A stretch of DNA of 64,000 bases from Bradyrhizobium sp. BRP22 (GTDB taxonomy: Bacteria > Pseudomonadota > Alphaproteobacteria > Rhizobiales > Xanthobacteraceae), in assembly GCF_020194175.1 (NCBI RefSeq), contig NZ_JADYVX010000005.1, positions 124,001 through 188,000 of the forward strand. The letters are read 5' to 3'. Position numbers and translations under genes: made by a program. Positions within the stretch are counted from its first letter, which is position 1. Every line of letters begins with the position of its first letter. The notes under the pieces are model-generated. The model searched no databases. It was not told where the DNA came from and saw only the letters and a list, made by a program, of their open reading frames with translations. Below, in pieces: positions 17,025-25,304 of the stretch.

Positions 17025-17828
17025 CTAGTTCGTTGACGGCCCCGGCAGCAGCTCGTCGGTTCGGCCGACGGCGCGATAGGCAACGAGGCCCATCCACTCG
17101 CGCACTGCAAGATCGGTCCGCGACAATCCATCGAGCGCGCTGTTGGTAAACCAGAAGACGTCGTTGCCTGTCCCGACCCGCCAGTCGACAGGATAGGGCT
17201 CGACCGGAAAACCCACTTTCCGAAACAGCCCGATTGATCGCGGCATGTGGAACGCCGACGTCACCAGGAGCCAGCGCTCGCCTGGTCTCGGCGCCACCAG
17301 CGCCTTGGAGAATTCGGCATTCTCCCAGGTGTTGCGCGATTGCCGCTCGATGATGAGCCGCGATTTTGCGACACCGAGGCTTTCGAAGATTTCCGCGACG
17401 AAATCAGCCTCCTTGGCGTCATTGGAAATCAGGTTGGCGCTGCCGCCGGAAAACACCACGCGCGCATTCGGATATTTCCGTGCGAGCTCGGCCGCGGCGA
17501 TGATGCGGTCCGCCGCGTTGCGCACGATCGGGGTGTCATGCGCGACCGAAAGATCGGCATCGACCGAGCCGCCGAGCACGACGATGCCATCCGGGATCCC
17601 TTCCGTTGGATTCCACGGCGGAAAGCGCGTCTCCAGCGGGTAGAGCAGCAGGTTTCCAAGCGGCGAGAAGCCGGCCACGACAAGCAGCGCGATGACCGCG
17701 ATCAGAAGCTTGCGGCCAAGCGCGGCAAACCGCGTCGCGAGCAGGATCGCGCCGAGCACGCCGATGCCGATCAGGAAATTGCCCGGCAACAGCATGACCC
17801 CGAGCGTCTTCGACAGCACAAAAAACAC
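17025..17828 (-). CDS. YdcF/SanA/ElyC-family membrane protein (DUF218)
   Basis: A 267-residue inner-membrane protein with two N-terminal membrane helices (about 5-32 and 38-60) followed by the DUF218 domain: DGIVVLGGSVDADL, NAADRIIAAAELARKYPNAR, VVFSGGSANLI, RLIIERQSRNTWENAEFSK and WLLVTSAFHMPRSIGLF. Family members (SanA, ElyC, YdcF) affect envelope integrity and undecaprenyl-phosphate-linked sugar metabolism. The length and layout match ElyC more than YdcF. It is monocistronic and convergent with the DsrE-like gene. The substrate is not known, and the link to the polysaccharide genes earlier in the window is only a possibility. Confidence 0.85.
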   Translation of the reverse strand: MFFVLSKTLGVMLLPGNFLIGIGVLGAILLATRFAALGRKLLIAVIALLVVAGFSPLGNLLLYPLETRFPPWNPTEGIPDGIVVLGGSVDADLSVAHDTPIVRNAADRIIAAAELARKYPNARVVFSGGSANLISNDAKEADFVAEIFESLGVAKSRLIIERQSRNTWENAEFSKALVAPRPGERWLLVTSAFHMPRSIGLFRKVGFPVEPYPVDWRVGTGNDVFWFTNSALDGLSRTDLAVREWMGLVAYRAVGRTDELLPGPSTN

Positions 17829-18100
17829 CCGCGGCGGCCTCCGATCCGATCAAGCTGGGGAGCGCCTTAGCAGCAAATCCAGGAGCAGGCCATCTCGGCC
17901 GGACTCGAATCGCTGAACGAGATTGCGAGCGTCACCGCCTCAGTGCACGAGTTCACGCCAATTGCCTTTCATGGCGCGTCGTACATGCTCATGCCCTAAT
18001 GATCTCCGCCGGATGTGATCCGGCAACGATTGATCTGACCGCAAAAGCCCATTCTAAATGGGACGCACCTCACGCATGACATGCCCGGTCGAGACATCCC
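17829..18100. other. Intergenic region, possible gene-end remnant
   Basis: This divergent gap holds the promoters for YdcF and the formamidase-like gene. From 17871 to 17999 a frame reads without interruption and ends ASYMLMP-stop, with no start codon and a stop just upstream. It may be the last 43 codons of a lost gene, or chance. I see no known motif. Confidence 0.25.
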
Positions 18101-19042
18101 ATGACACACCATCATCTGCCCGCCAGCCCGGAGACCTGCCACTGGGGCTTCTTCGAAGCAAAGCTCAAGCCGGTGCTTGCGATCAAGAGCGGCGACGAGG
18201 TCACCATCGATACCGTCAGCGGCGGCCCCGACGTGGTGCCTGACCGGGGCAGGTTTCACATCCCGCCCCAGCTTGCCGAAATCCATGCGAGGTCCGAGCG
18301 GATGCTGCCGGGTCATATCCTCACCGGCCCGGTCGCGGTGGAGGGTGCCGAGCCGGGCGACGTGCTGGAGGTCGATATCCTCGATGTCGGGCTACGGCAG
18401 GACTGGGGCTATAATCTGATCCGTCCGCTCTCCGGCACCCTGCCCGACGATTTTCACGAACCGCGCATCCTCAACATCCCGCTGGATCGCGAGCGGATGG
18501 TCGGCCGCCTGCCCTGGGGATTGGAGCTGCCGCTCAAACCCTTCTTCGGCGTGATGGGCGTGGCGCCGCCGCCGGCCTGGGGCCGCATCACCTCGCTGAT
18601 CCCGCGCGCGATGGGCGGCAATCTCGACAACAAGGAGCTCGGCCCGGGCGCAAAACTCTATTTGCCGGTGTTCGTGCCCGGCGCGCTGTTCTCCTGCGGC
18701 GATGGGCACGGCGTGCAGGGCGACGGCGAGGTCTGCGTCACCGCGATCGAGACCGCACTGCAGGGCCGCTTCAAATTGACGCTGCGCAAGGACCTGCGGC
18801 TCAATTATCCCCGCGCCGAGACCGCCGATCACTACATGACGATGGCGATGGACCCGGATCTCGACCAATGCGTGGTGCGGGCGCTGCGCGACATGATCGC
18901 TCTGCTCGGGGAGAAGCGGAATCTGTCGCGCGAGGATGCCTACACGCTGTGCAGCCTCGCAGCCGATCTGCGGGTAACGCAAACCGTGAACGGCTCGAAA
19001 GGCATTCATTGCATGATCGCAAAGGCCATCGTCCACGGCTGA
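18101..19042 (+). CDS. Acetamidase/formamidase family protein
   Basis: A 313-residue enzyme of the acetamidase/formamidase family, which hydrolyses short amides to ammonia and the carboxylate. Family features visible are HHLPASPETCHWGFFEAKLK at the N-terminus, MLPGHILTGPVAVEGAEPGDVLEVDI, FFGVMGVAPPPAW, GGNLDNKELGPGAKLYLPVF and CGDGHGVQGDGEVCVTAIE, which contain the conserved acidic, Gly and His residues around the zinc-like site. The last of these is nearly invariant in the family. It is cytoplasmic. It is a single gene, followed by a dispersed repeat and the acyl-CoA synthetase gene. Natural substrate is unknown; nitrogen scavenging is the usual role. Confidence 0.9.
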   Translation: MTHHHLPASPETCHWGFFEAKLKPVLAIKSGDEVTIDTVSGGPDVVPDRGRFHIPPQLAEIHARSERMLPGHILTGPVAVEGAEPGDVLEVDILDVGLRQDWGYNLIRPLSGTLPDDFHEPRILNIPLDRERMVGRLPWGLELPLKPFFGVMGVAPPPAWGRITSLIPRAMGGNLDNKELGPGAKLYLPVFVPGALFSCGDGHGVQGDGEVCVTAIETALQGRFKLTLRKDLRLNYPRAETADHYMTMAMDPDLDQCVVRALRDMIALLGEKRNLSREDAYTLCSLAADLRVTQTVNGSKGIHCMIAKAIVHG

Positions 19043-19049
19043 GCGAGGT

Positions 19050-19129
19050 GTCATTCCGGGGCGATGCGCAGCATCGAACCCGGAATCTCGAGATTCCGGG
19101 TCTGGTCCTCCGGACCATCCCGGAATGAC
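19050..19129. repeat. Dispersed repeat, family B copy 1
   Basis: Outer ends GTCATTCCGG and CCGGAATGAC are complementary, with a central 22-bp palindrome at 19079-19100 (CCCGGAATCTCGAG and its complement). The same central palindrome recurs at 37031-37052. It lies between two co-directional genes. Confidence 0.85.
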
Positions 19130-19223
19130 CGGCGCCAAGAGGAATGACCGATTGCCGCACTTGTGCTGTGCGAGCCCTGCTCGATACAATCTCCCAAACC
19201 AAAACAAGGCCACAGGGAGAGAC

Positions 19224-21062
19224 ATGCTCAAGGAAAGGCTATCGCCGGCGGAAGAAGCCGCGCGCGAACAGGAAATGCGGGACGAGCTCGCCGCCTGCCC
19301 GCGCATCCTCGATCTGATCGCCCGCGGTCCGCTCGGCGATCCCAATGCGGAAGGCGTCATCTACCTGCGCTCGCCGCTCGATCTCAATCCCGTGATCCTC
19401 TCGAACGATCAGCTCATGGGCTCCATCAAGGCCGCGGAAAACGTCTTCCGCCGTGAGGGCATCGGCAAGGAAGACACCATCGCGATCCTGCTGCCGAGCT
19501 GCCCCGCCGCGATCGCAGCGATCTGGGGCGCGGCGGCGTGCGGCATCGCCGAGCCGCTCAACCTCCTGTTCACGCGCGAGGCCATCATCGCCCAGCTCAA
19601 TGCGGTGCAGGCAAAACTGCTGCTGGCGCCGCCCCCGGGCATGCCGGGCGGGCTCTACGAGAAGATCGAGGGCCTGCAGCGCGACGTACCTTCGCTCAAG
19701 CGCATCGTGATCGTGCCGCTCGACGGCACCATCTCCTTCGACGGAGAGGTCCTTAAGCCCGATCCGGCCTGGCGCGACGATTACGGCCGGTCGAAGGACT
19801 TCTCCGAAGCCGACCGCGTCGCGGTGATGCTGCCGACCGGCGGCACCACCGGCCATCCCAAGGTGGCGCGGCTCACCAACCGCGCCATGGTCGCCTCCAC
19901 GGTCTCCTCGCGGATGGCGCTGGACTTCCGAAAGGGCGAACGCTGCACGATCACGCTGCCGCTGTTCCATGTCGGCGGCCTGTTCTGCACCGCCGCCAAC
20001 AGCCTGTCGGCCGGCGCGACCATGTTCATCCCCGGCCCTGCCGGCGCGCGCGATCCGGCGCTGATCACGAATTTCTGGAAGATCGTCGAGAAATACCGCG
20101 TCAACATCAACGGCAACGTGCCGACGGCGCTCGGCGCCATCGCCGGTGTCCCGGTCGGCGATGCCGACATCTCGTCCCTGCGCGTGACCGCTACGGGCGC
20201 CTCAATCTGCCCGCTGGAGATCGAACGCCGCTATCTTGCGGCCTGGGGCGGGCCCTGCATCCAGCAGCTCTACGGCATGACCGAGCTCGCCGGCGCCATC
20301 ACCCACGATGTTCACGGCATCAAGCCGCGGCCCGAAGCCGTCGGCACCTGCAATCCGCTGGTCGAGCTTGCGATCCTCGCTGACGGCAAGCTGCACACTG
20401 GCCCATGGCCTTCTCCGGTCGGCGAACTGCTGACGCGCGGGCCACAGGTGTTCGCCGGCTATGTCGACAAGAAGCAGACCGAGGATGCCTTCCACGACGG
20501 CTGGCTGCGCACCGGCGACATCTGCCGGATCGATGCCGACGGCTTCGTCTACATCATGGGCCGCGCCAAGGACGTCATCATCCGCGGCGGCCACAACATC
20601 GATCCGCGCTCGATCGAGGATGCGGCGCTGCAGTTTCCGGGCGTCGCGCTCGCCGCGGCGGTGGGGCGCCCCGACGCCTATGCGGGCGAAGTGCCGATGC
20701 TGTTCGTCTCGACCCAGCCCGGCGTCCAGGTCGATGCGCAGGCGCTCGCCGCCTTCGTGCAGGAGAACATCCCCGAGCCGCCGGCGCGGCCGCGCGCGGT
20801 CTCGGTGATCCCTGAAATGCCGGTGACGCCGGTCGGCAAGATCTTCAAGCCGAAGCTGCGCGAGATCGCCGCCGGAGATGCCGCGCGCGAGTTGCTCGCC
20901 GCGCAGGGCCTCGCCAAGGAGGTGAACGTGGAAGCGATCACCGATCCCTCGCGCGGGCTCTATCTTCGGGTCAACGCCCCGCCCGACAAGGCGGAGGCGG
21001 CTGGCCGGCTGTTGCAGAAATTCCCGGTCAAGGTCGAGGTCGAGGCGGCCTCAGCCTCATAG
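19224..21062 (+). CDS. AMP-binding acyl-CoA synthetase
   Basis: A 612-residue ANL-superfamily ligase activating a carboxylic acid with ATP and then CoA. The P-loop-like motif is VMLPTGGTTGHPKVARLTN, with later LYGMTELAGAITHDVH, the adenylate motif DGWLRTGDICRIDADGF, GRAKDVIIRGGHNIDP, and the C-terminal catalytic lysine region PVTPVGKIFKPKLRE. A long N-terminal extension of about 50 residues precedes the first conserved block. GGGAGA at 19215-19220 selects the ATG at 19224. A second C-terminal stretch (EAITDPSRGLYLRVNAPPDK) is beyond the usual end. Substrate is unknown; medium-chain or aromatic acids are possible. The stop overlaps the convergent GrlR-like gene by 6 bp. Confidence 0.9.
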   Translation: MLKERLSPAEEAAREQEMRDELAACPRILDLIARGPLGDPNAEGVIYLRSPLDLNPVILSNDQLMGSIKAAENVFRREGIGKEDTIAILLPSCPAAIAAIWGAAACGIAEPLNLLFTREAIIAQLNAVQAKLLLAPPPGMPGGLYEKIEGLQRDVPSLKRIVIVPLDGTISFDGEVLKPDPAWRDDYGRSKDFSEADRVAVMLPTGGTTGHPKVARLTNRAMVASTVSSRMALDFRKGERCTITLPLFHVGGLFCTAANSLSAGATMFIPGPAGARDPALITNFWKIVEKYRVNINGNVPTALGAIAGVPVGDADISSLRVTATGASICPLEIERRYLAAWGGPCIQQLYGMTELAGAITHDVHGIKPRPEAVGTCNPLVELAILADGKLHTGPWPSPVGELLTRGPQVFAGYVDKKQTEDAFHDGWLRTGDICRIDADGFVYIMGRAKDVIIRGGHNIDPRSIEDAALQFPGVALAAAVGRPDAYAGEVPMLFVSTQPGVQVDAQALAAFVQENIPEPPARPRAVSVIPEMPVTPVGKIFKPKLREIAAGDAARELLAAQGLAKEVNVEAITDPSRGLYLRVNAPPDKAEAAGRLLQKFPVKVEVEAASAS

Positions 21063-21404
21063 CTTCGAGCGCAGCATCAGCCTGGCAACGAACATGACGC
21101 TGGTCTTTCCGACCAGCGCCGTCCCGCTCACCTGCGCGGTGTCGGGCGAATAGAGGCCGGTGAAGCCGCAGGTCACATCGCGTCCGCCGAACAGCGGCAA
21201 TACGCCGACGGACCTGGTGTGCTCGCTGGTGGTCAGCTCGCCGCGCCATTTGCCGTGATCGGCGCTGTAGGAGCCTGAGTAGTAGAAGTACGAATCTCCG
21301 CCCGCGATCCTGCCATCGTGCAGCACGATGACGCCGCTGGCACGGCCCTGCCCGCCCTCGGTCATCTCGATCTGAATGGTGTAGAGCCCGTTCGTTACCG
21401 TCAT
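21057..21404 (-). CDS. GrlR-like regulatory/hypothetical protein
   Basis: A 115-residue protein with the beta-barrel-like pattern of GrlR (the negative regulator of enteropathogenic E. coli LEE genes): NGLYTIQIEMTEGGQGRASG, VIVLHDGRIAGGDSYFYYSG and SYSADHGKWRGELTTSEH. Rhizobial relatives are common and not linked to type III secretion. No type III genes occur here, so a virulence role is not implied. An ATG at 21404 places the start immediately before the domain; one at 21431 would add 9 residues. It is convergent with the acyl-CoA synthetase gene, overlapping its last 6 bp. Function unknown. Confidence 0.7.
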   Translation of the reverse strand: MTVTNGLYTIQIEMTEGGQGRASGVIVLHDGRIAGGDSYFYYSGSYSADHGKWRGELTTSEHTRSVGVLPLFGGRDVTCGFTGLYSPDTAQVSGTALVGKTSVMFVARLMLRSKL

Positions 21405-21684
21405 CGCGCCCGAATTTTCCCGGCGCATCATCGTCGGCCCGGGCCGGCAGAAGCAATCCCATAAATCGGCGAATCCGTTGCGCGTTTCGCCGCGCCCTCA
21501 GCGCCTGCCGACTGGGCAACGAACAGCGGCGGCGCGCGTTATCCCCAAGGGCGAAATCTTCTTTCTGATGAATTTCCAACAGGATAACGCTCGAAAAGCG
21601 AATCAATTTGACTCGCCGGTGCAAAACTAAATAGAGTCTGAATAGATACTTTTCTGTACACGCGTAAAAGGCTAGCGTTTTGGC

Positions 21685-21882
21685 ATGGCCACGGAGAAAG
21701 CCGAGACCGATCGCATTCCCGTCACTTTGGCGCTCTCGACCATCGCTTACATGGAGAAGCTGGTGAGACAGGGCACCCACGGCACCAGCGTCCCCGGCGT
21801 CGCCCGGACCCTGATCGAGGAAGGCATCCGCCTCGCGATCAAGGATGGGCTGTTGTCGATCCGCGACAACGGTAAGCCGTGA
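21685..21882 (+). CDS. Small hypothetical protein, possibly ribbon-helix-helix-like
   Basis: A 65-residue protein: charged N-terminus, then RIPVTLALSTIAYMEKLVRQ, GVARTLIEEGIRLAIKDGLL. The short strand followed by two helices, the second ending in a RTLIEEGIR-type segment, resembles a ribbon-helix-helix DNA-binding or antitoxin fold. I see no toxin partner. It is 80 bp upstream of the GcrA-like gene on the same strand, so the two may be co-transcribed. The ribosome site is weak (AAAAGG, rather distant). Related small proteins are common in Bradyrhizobium, from memory. Confidence 0.6.
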   Translation: MATEKAETDRIPVTLALSTIAYMEKLVRQGTHGTSVPGVARTLIEEGIRLAIKDGLLSIRDNGKP

Positions 21883-21961
21883 AGCGAGGCGTCAGACGGT
21901 CTGGCCGAGGCGTGGTCAAGCCAATCCGGACACTACTGTCCGGCAACCTGGGACCATCGCC

Positions 21962-22429
21962 ATGACCGCCATCCTATCGATCTGGACCCCCGAGCGTGTC
22001 GAACAGCTGAAGCGCTGCTTCGATGCCGGATTGACCTGCCGCCAGATCGCCGCCGACATCGGCGTCAGCCGCAACGCCGTGATCGGCAAGCTCTCCCGCC
22101 TCAACCTGACACGGGAGCCGCGCGACGACGCAGCGCGGCCGGCGCGAAAGGCCTCGCCCCGCTCGCCGCGGGCAAGGACGGTGCGGCATCAGATCCGGTT
22201 GCTGCACGCCGAATACGGCGAGGCGCCACCGGAGGCGCCGATCGCGAACGGCCATTGCTGCTCCCTGCTCGAGCTCGACGAGCAGCGCTGCCGCTGGCCG
22301 GTCGAGACGCCTGATGCCACGGATTTCCGCTTCTGCGGCAACCGGCCGGTCGACGGCCTGCCCTATTGCGCGGGGCACGCCCGGCTCGCCTATCAGCCCG
22401 GCACTCGCCCGCGCGCGGCGCGCGGGTAA
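21962..22429 (+). CDS. GcrA-like cell-cycle regulator family protein
   Basis: A 155-residue protein with a GcrA-type N-terminal helix-turn-helix (SIWTPERVEQLKRCFDAG, QIAADIGVSRNAVIGKLSRL) and a C-terminal Cys/His module (CCSLLELDEQRCRWPVETP, FRFCGNRPVDGLPYCAGHARL). GcrA binds methylated GANTC sites with sigma-70 and drives cell-cycle genes in alphaproteobacteria. This copy differs from canonical GcrA in the HTH, where the insertion usually found between QIAAELG and RNAVIGK is shortened, so it is likely a paralogue rather than the main GcrA. An ATG at 21962 starts right at the domain. A convergent SDR gene ends 3 bp away. Confidence 0.85.
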   Translation: MTAILSIWTPERVEQLKRCFDAGLTCRQIAADIGVSRNAVIGKLSRLNLTREPRDDAARPARKASPRSPRARTVRHQIRLLHAEYGEAPPEAPIANGHCCSLLELDEQRCRWPVETPDATDFRFCGNRPVDGLPYCAGHARLAYQPGTRPRAARG

Positions 22430-22432
22430 TTT

Positions 22433-23401
22433 TCAGCCGAGCCGCCAGCCGACATCCGCCTTGATGCGCTCGAGGAATTCCGGCGTGTAGGCCAGTTCCG
22501 GCGTCTGCCGCACGCGCTCGTCGAGCACATGGGCGTCCTCGCCGACCAGGATGCGCCAGCGATCGGCCTTGACGCCGTCGAGGATGATCTTTGCCGCAGC
22601 GGCCGCCGTGGTCGGCGCGTCATCGTGGAACGTCCGCGCCCGGTCGAGCGCGGCCTGCTGGATCTGTTCGTCCGACATCGCGTCGACATCGAGGCCTGCG
22701 CCTTTCATGCGCTGGCGCGCCTGCAGGATTTCCTGCTCGGTGAGCCGGTCGGACTCCGAGCCGCTCTGCACCTTGCGTGTGTTGGAAACGATCGACGTAC
22801 CGATATGGCCGGGCATCACCACCGAGCACTTGATGTGCGGCGCGTTCAGCCGGAGATCGTTGATCAGCGCCTCGGTGAATCCCTTCACCGCGAATTTCGC
22901 CGCGCTGTAGGCGGTGTGCGACACGCCCAAGCCGACGCTCGCCCAGAACCCGTTGACGCTGGAGGTGTTGACGATATGGCCCTCGTCCGCCTTCACCAGG
23001 AGCGGCAGGAAGGTGCGCACGCCGAGATAGACGCCGCCCCAGCAGATGTTGAAGGTGCGCTCCCACTGCTCGCGCGTATTGGTGAACAGGCTGCCACCGC
23101 CGCCGATGCCGGCATTGTTGATCAAGAGGTGGATTCTGTCGGTCGCCTGCTGCTCGATCACCTCGTCGCGAAAGCGCTTGAAGTGATCCTCGATCGAGAC
23201 GTCGGCAACATGCGTGGTGACGCGCAATCCCTGCGGCAGCTTCTCGGTTTCGCACAGCCGCTTCGTCTCGGCCATCGCCTCGAGCGAGACGTCGCACATC
23301 GCGACGTTGCATCCTTCCGCCACGAGCTGCCGCGCCAGCTCGCGCCCCATGCCTGTCCCGCCGCCCGTGATCACGGCAATCTTCCCGGCAAATTCCTTCA
23401 T
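22433..23401 (-). CDS. Short-chain dehydrogenase/reductase
   Basis: A 322-residue SDR-family NAD(P)-dependent oxidoreductase. The cofactor motif is VITGGGTGMGRELARQLVAE at about 10-29, with LLINNAGIGGGGSLF, the catalytic serine in HIVNTSSVNGF and the YSAAK catalytic Tyr/Lys motif. The C-terminal extension of about 70 residues (ALDRARTFHDDAPTTAAAAA, RWRILVGEDAHVLDERVRQ) is typical of SDRs acting on larger alcohols or ketones in rhizobia. An ATG at 23401 begins the Rossmann fold. It is convergent with the GcrA-like gene. Substrate unknown. Confidence 0.9.
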   Translation of the reverse strand: MKEFAGKIAVITGGGTGMGRELARQLVAEGCNVAMCDVSLEAMAETKRLCETEKLPQGLRVTTHVADVSIEDHFKRFRDEVIEQQATDRIHLLINNAGIGGGGSLFTNTREQWERTFNICWGGVYLGVRTFLPLLVKADEGHIVNTSSVNGFWASVGLGVSHTAYSAAKFAVKGFTEALINDLRLNAPHIKCSVVMPGHIGTSIVSNTRKVQSGSESDRLTEQEILQARQRMKGAGLDVDAMSDEQIQQAALDRARTFHDDAPTTAAAAAKIILDGVKADRWRILVGEDAHVLDERVRQTPELAYTPEFLERIKADVGWRLG

Positions 23402-23493
23402 TGGAGACGCTTCCCTTTTCGTTGGTTGTTATGCGTCCCATTCCACGAGGCGGAAATCGACGCCCGGCGCTCGCTGTGCCGATGACGACGAGA

Positions 23494-23823
23494 CTAGCCA
23501 ATGCCAGAGCCGCGATCCAGTTGCGACGCTTCGCCACCTAGCCGCCTCGAAATCAGTTTCAGCCACGGCGCCAGATGGAAGGCACTCATCAGTGCGTACA
23601 TCGGCACCATTCCCCCGAACGGTGACGTGGCCTGCGAGCAGAGCATCTCAGGCGCGCCGCTGACTGCGCCGGTGAGCAGCGCCATGATCGCGAAGGTCGG
23701 CGCGGCGGCGAGCGACAGCCAGTCGGCCGCGGAGATCTTGGTTGTGAGGCTCGAACGCTGGGATGGCGAAACCTCGTTCGCCGCCGCAACGTCGAGCTTT
23801 GGGCGATGCGTCGTCATCATCAT
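23494..23823 (-). CDS. Small hypothetical inner-membrane protein
   Basis: A 109-residue protein with two hydrophobic segments, around WLSLAAAPTFAIMALLTGAV and MVPMYALMSAFHLAPWLKLI, and a polar N-terminus. I do not recognise a named family, but the pattern of ADWLSLAAAPTFAIMAL looks like a small conserved rhizobial membrane protein. Three ATGs in a row (23823, 23820, 23817) are possible starts; the first overlaps the stop of the upstream small frame as ATGA, with GAGGG just before, suggesting translational coupling. It is on the same strand as the SDR gene downstream but separated by 92 bp. Confidence 0.6.
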   Translation of the reverse strand: MMMTTHRPKLDVAAANEVSPSQRSSLTTKISAADWLSLAAAPTFAIMALLTGAVSGAPEMLCSQATSPFGGMVPMYALMSAFHLAPWLKLISRRLGGEASQLDRGSGIG

Positions 23824-23945
23824 CCCTCGACGCCGGATTCGTCCGTCGCGTGGCTTGGGCCGACCGTCAGCACCGTGACGACGGCCTCGGCCCACTCCAC
23901 CGTGGCGGTGAGGAATGTTGGGGAAAGGATTGTCCAGTCGACCAT
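23820..23945 (-). pseudogene. Truncated N-terminus of a COG4280-like membrane protein (41 codons)
   Basis: The frame encodes 41 residues beginning MVDWTILSPTFLTATVEWAE. This closely resembles, from memory, the first segment of the COG4280-type predicted membrane proteins (pattern PTFLAATVEWVEALTIVLAV), but it stops after about 41 residues where the family continues for about 200. A full AAGGAGG ribosome site lies 6-7 nt before the ATG at 23945. The stop TGA overlaps the next start as ATGA. It is either a decayed leader of a former transporter gene or a small protein kept for coupling. The family match is recollection, not a search. Confidence 0.55.
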
Positions 23946-24049
23946 GGCTCGCCTCCTTTTGCCTCCTCGCTGCGTACTGGTCTGTAACGGTGAGGTAGAC
24001 TAGGACGGGGCGCTGAAGGGGTGAGAGTGACAAGTGTGACGGGATTCCG

Positions 24050-25270
24050 ATGGACTCGCTGATCACGGCCGCCGCGCGTGCGCTCGCGATGGGCGATCCT
24101 CTCGGCGCATTGAACCGCGTTGCGCTGCGCGAGGATGCAGCCGCGCTGGCGCTTCGTGGCATCGCGATGGCGCAGCTCGGCGATTTCATCCGCGCCAAGG
24201 CCCTGCTGCGCAGCGCGGCGCGCGCCTTCGGTCCGAAGGAGGCGGTGGCGCGCGCCAGATGCGTCGTCGCGGAGGCCGAGATCGCGCTGGCTTCGCGCGA
24301 CCTCGGCTTCCCAGCCAAGGCGCTCGATGCCGCGCGGGCGACGCTGGAAGCGCACAGCGATTTCGTCAACGCCGCGCATGCGCGCTATCTCGAGATCCGG
24401 CGCCTGCTCCTGATCGGACGCCTGGATGAGGCCGAGCGCAGGCTTGCCGACCTTGATCCCTCGCCGTTCCCGCCGGCCTCGCGGGCCGCACATGAATTGG
24501 TCCTGGCGGGCATCGCGATGCGCCGCCTCCGGACCAAACCGGCCCGTGCCGCGCTGGCGCGCGCCGAGGCTGCGGCGCGGCAGGCACGTATCCCCGCGCT
24601 GACGGCTGAGGTCGAAAGCGCGGCCCTGCTGCTCGGCGCGCCCGCGGCGCGCCTCATTGCACGCGGCGAGGAGCGCCCGCTCCTGCTCGATGAAGTGGAA
24701 GCGTTGCTGGCCTCGAAGTCGCTGATCGTGGATGCCTGCCGCTACGTGATGCGTGAGAGGGACACGACGGTCTCGCTCGCCACGCGTCCGGTTCTGTTCG
24801 CGCTCGCCCGCGCGCTTGCCGAAGCCTGGCCGAACGATGTGACCAGGGAGACGCTGATTGCGCAGGCCTTCCGCGGCAAGCATGCCGATGAATCGCATCG
24901 CGCCCGGTTGCGGGTCGAGATCGGGCGGCTTCGCAGGATGCTGCGCACGCTCGCCGACGTCAGCGCCACCAAACAAGGCTTCGCGCTGGTGCCACGCCAC
25001 GCACGCGACATCGTCGTGCTGGCGCGCCCGGTCGAAGAGGACCACGCCGAGGTGCTCGCCTTTCTCGCCGACGGCGAGTCGTGGTCGAGCTCGGCACTGG
25101 CGCTCGCGCTCGGCGCCAGTCAGCGCACCGTGCAGCGGGCGCTCGACGAGCTCGCGACGAAAGACAAGGTGCAGTCGTTCGGCCGCGGGCGCGCGCGCCG
25201 CTGGATGACGCCGCCGCTGCCCGGATTCGCGACGACCTTGTTACTCACCGCGCCGCTGCCGGGTGGCTAG
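24050..25270 (+). CDS. Helix-turn-helix regulator with TPR-like N-terminus and two winged helices
   Basis: A 406-residue protein. Residues about 1-210 are Ala/Leu/Arg-rich helical hairpins, TPR-like (LALRGIAMAQLGDFIRAKAL, LEIRRLLLIGRLDEAERRLA). The middle (about 215-330) has an OmpR-like winged helix (LIAQAFRGKHADESHRARLR, VEIGRLRRMLRTLADV). The C-terminus has another HTH (SSALALALGASQRTVQRALD, ELATKDKVQSFGRGRARRW). No receiver or membrane segment is seen, so it is a one-component regulator. It is 34 bp upstream of, and on the same strand as, the beta-propeller gene, forming a likely pair. The regulated genes and signal are unknown. Confidence 0.75.
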   Translation: MDSLITAAARALAMGDPLGALNRVALREDAAALALRGIAMAQLGDFIRAKALLRSAARAFGPKEAVARARCVVAEAEIALASRDLGFPAKALDAARATLEAHSDFVNAAHARYLEIRRLLLIGRLDEAERRLADLDPSPFPPASRAAHELVLAGIAMRRLRTKPARAALARAEAAARQARIPALTAEVESAALLLGAPAARLIARGEERPLLLDEVEALLASKSLIVDACRYVMRERDTTVSLATRPVLFALARALAEAWPNDVTRETLIAQAFRGKHADESHRARLRVEIGRLRRMLRTLADVSATKQGFALVPRHARDIVVLARPVEEDHAEVLAFLADGESWSSSALALALGASQRTVQRALDELATKDKVQSFGRGRARRWMTPPLPGFATTLLLTAPLPGG

Positions 25271-25304
25271 GGTGCCTCCACTTTCGAACAGCGAGGAGGA
25301 AAGC

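Noticed and set aside
22620..23537. Reverse frame starting MAKRRNWIAALALASLVVIG, resembling a signal peptide
   Set aside because: After about 50 residues it runs in the wrong phase through the SDR gene and becomes low-complexity. A real short exported protein would need a nearby stop, which is absent.
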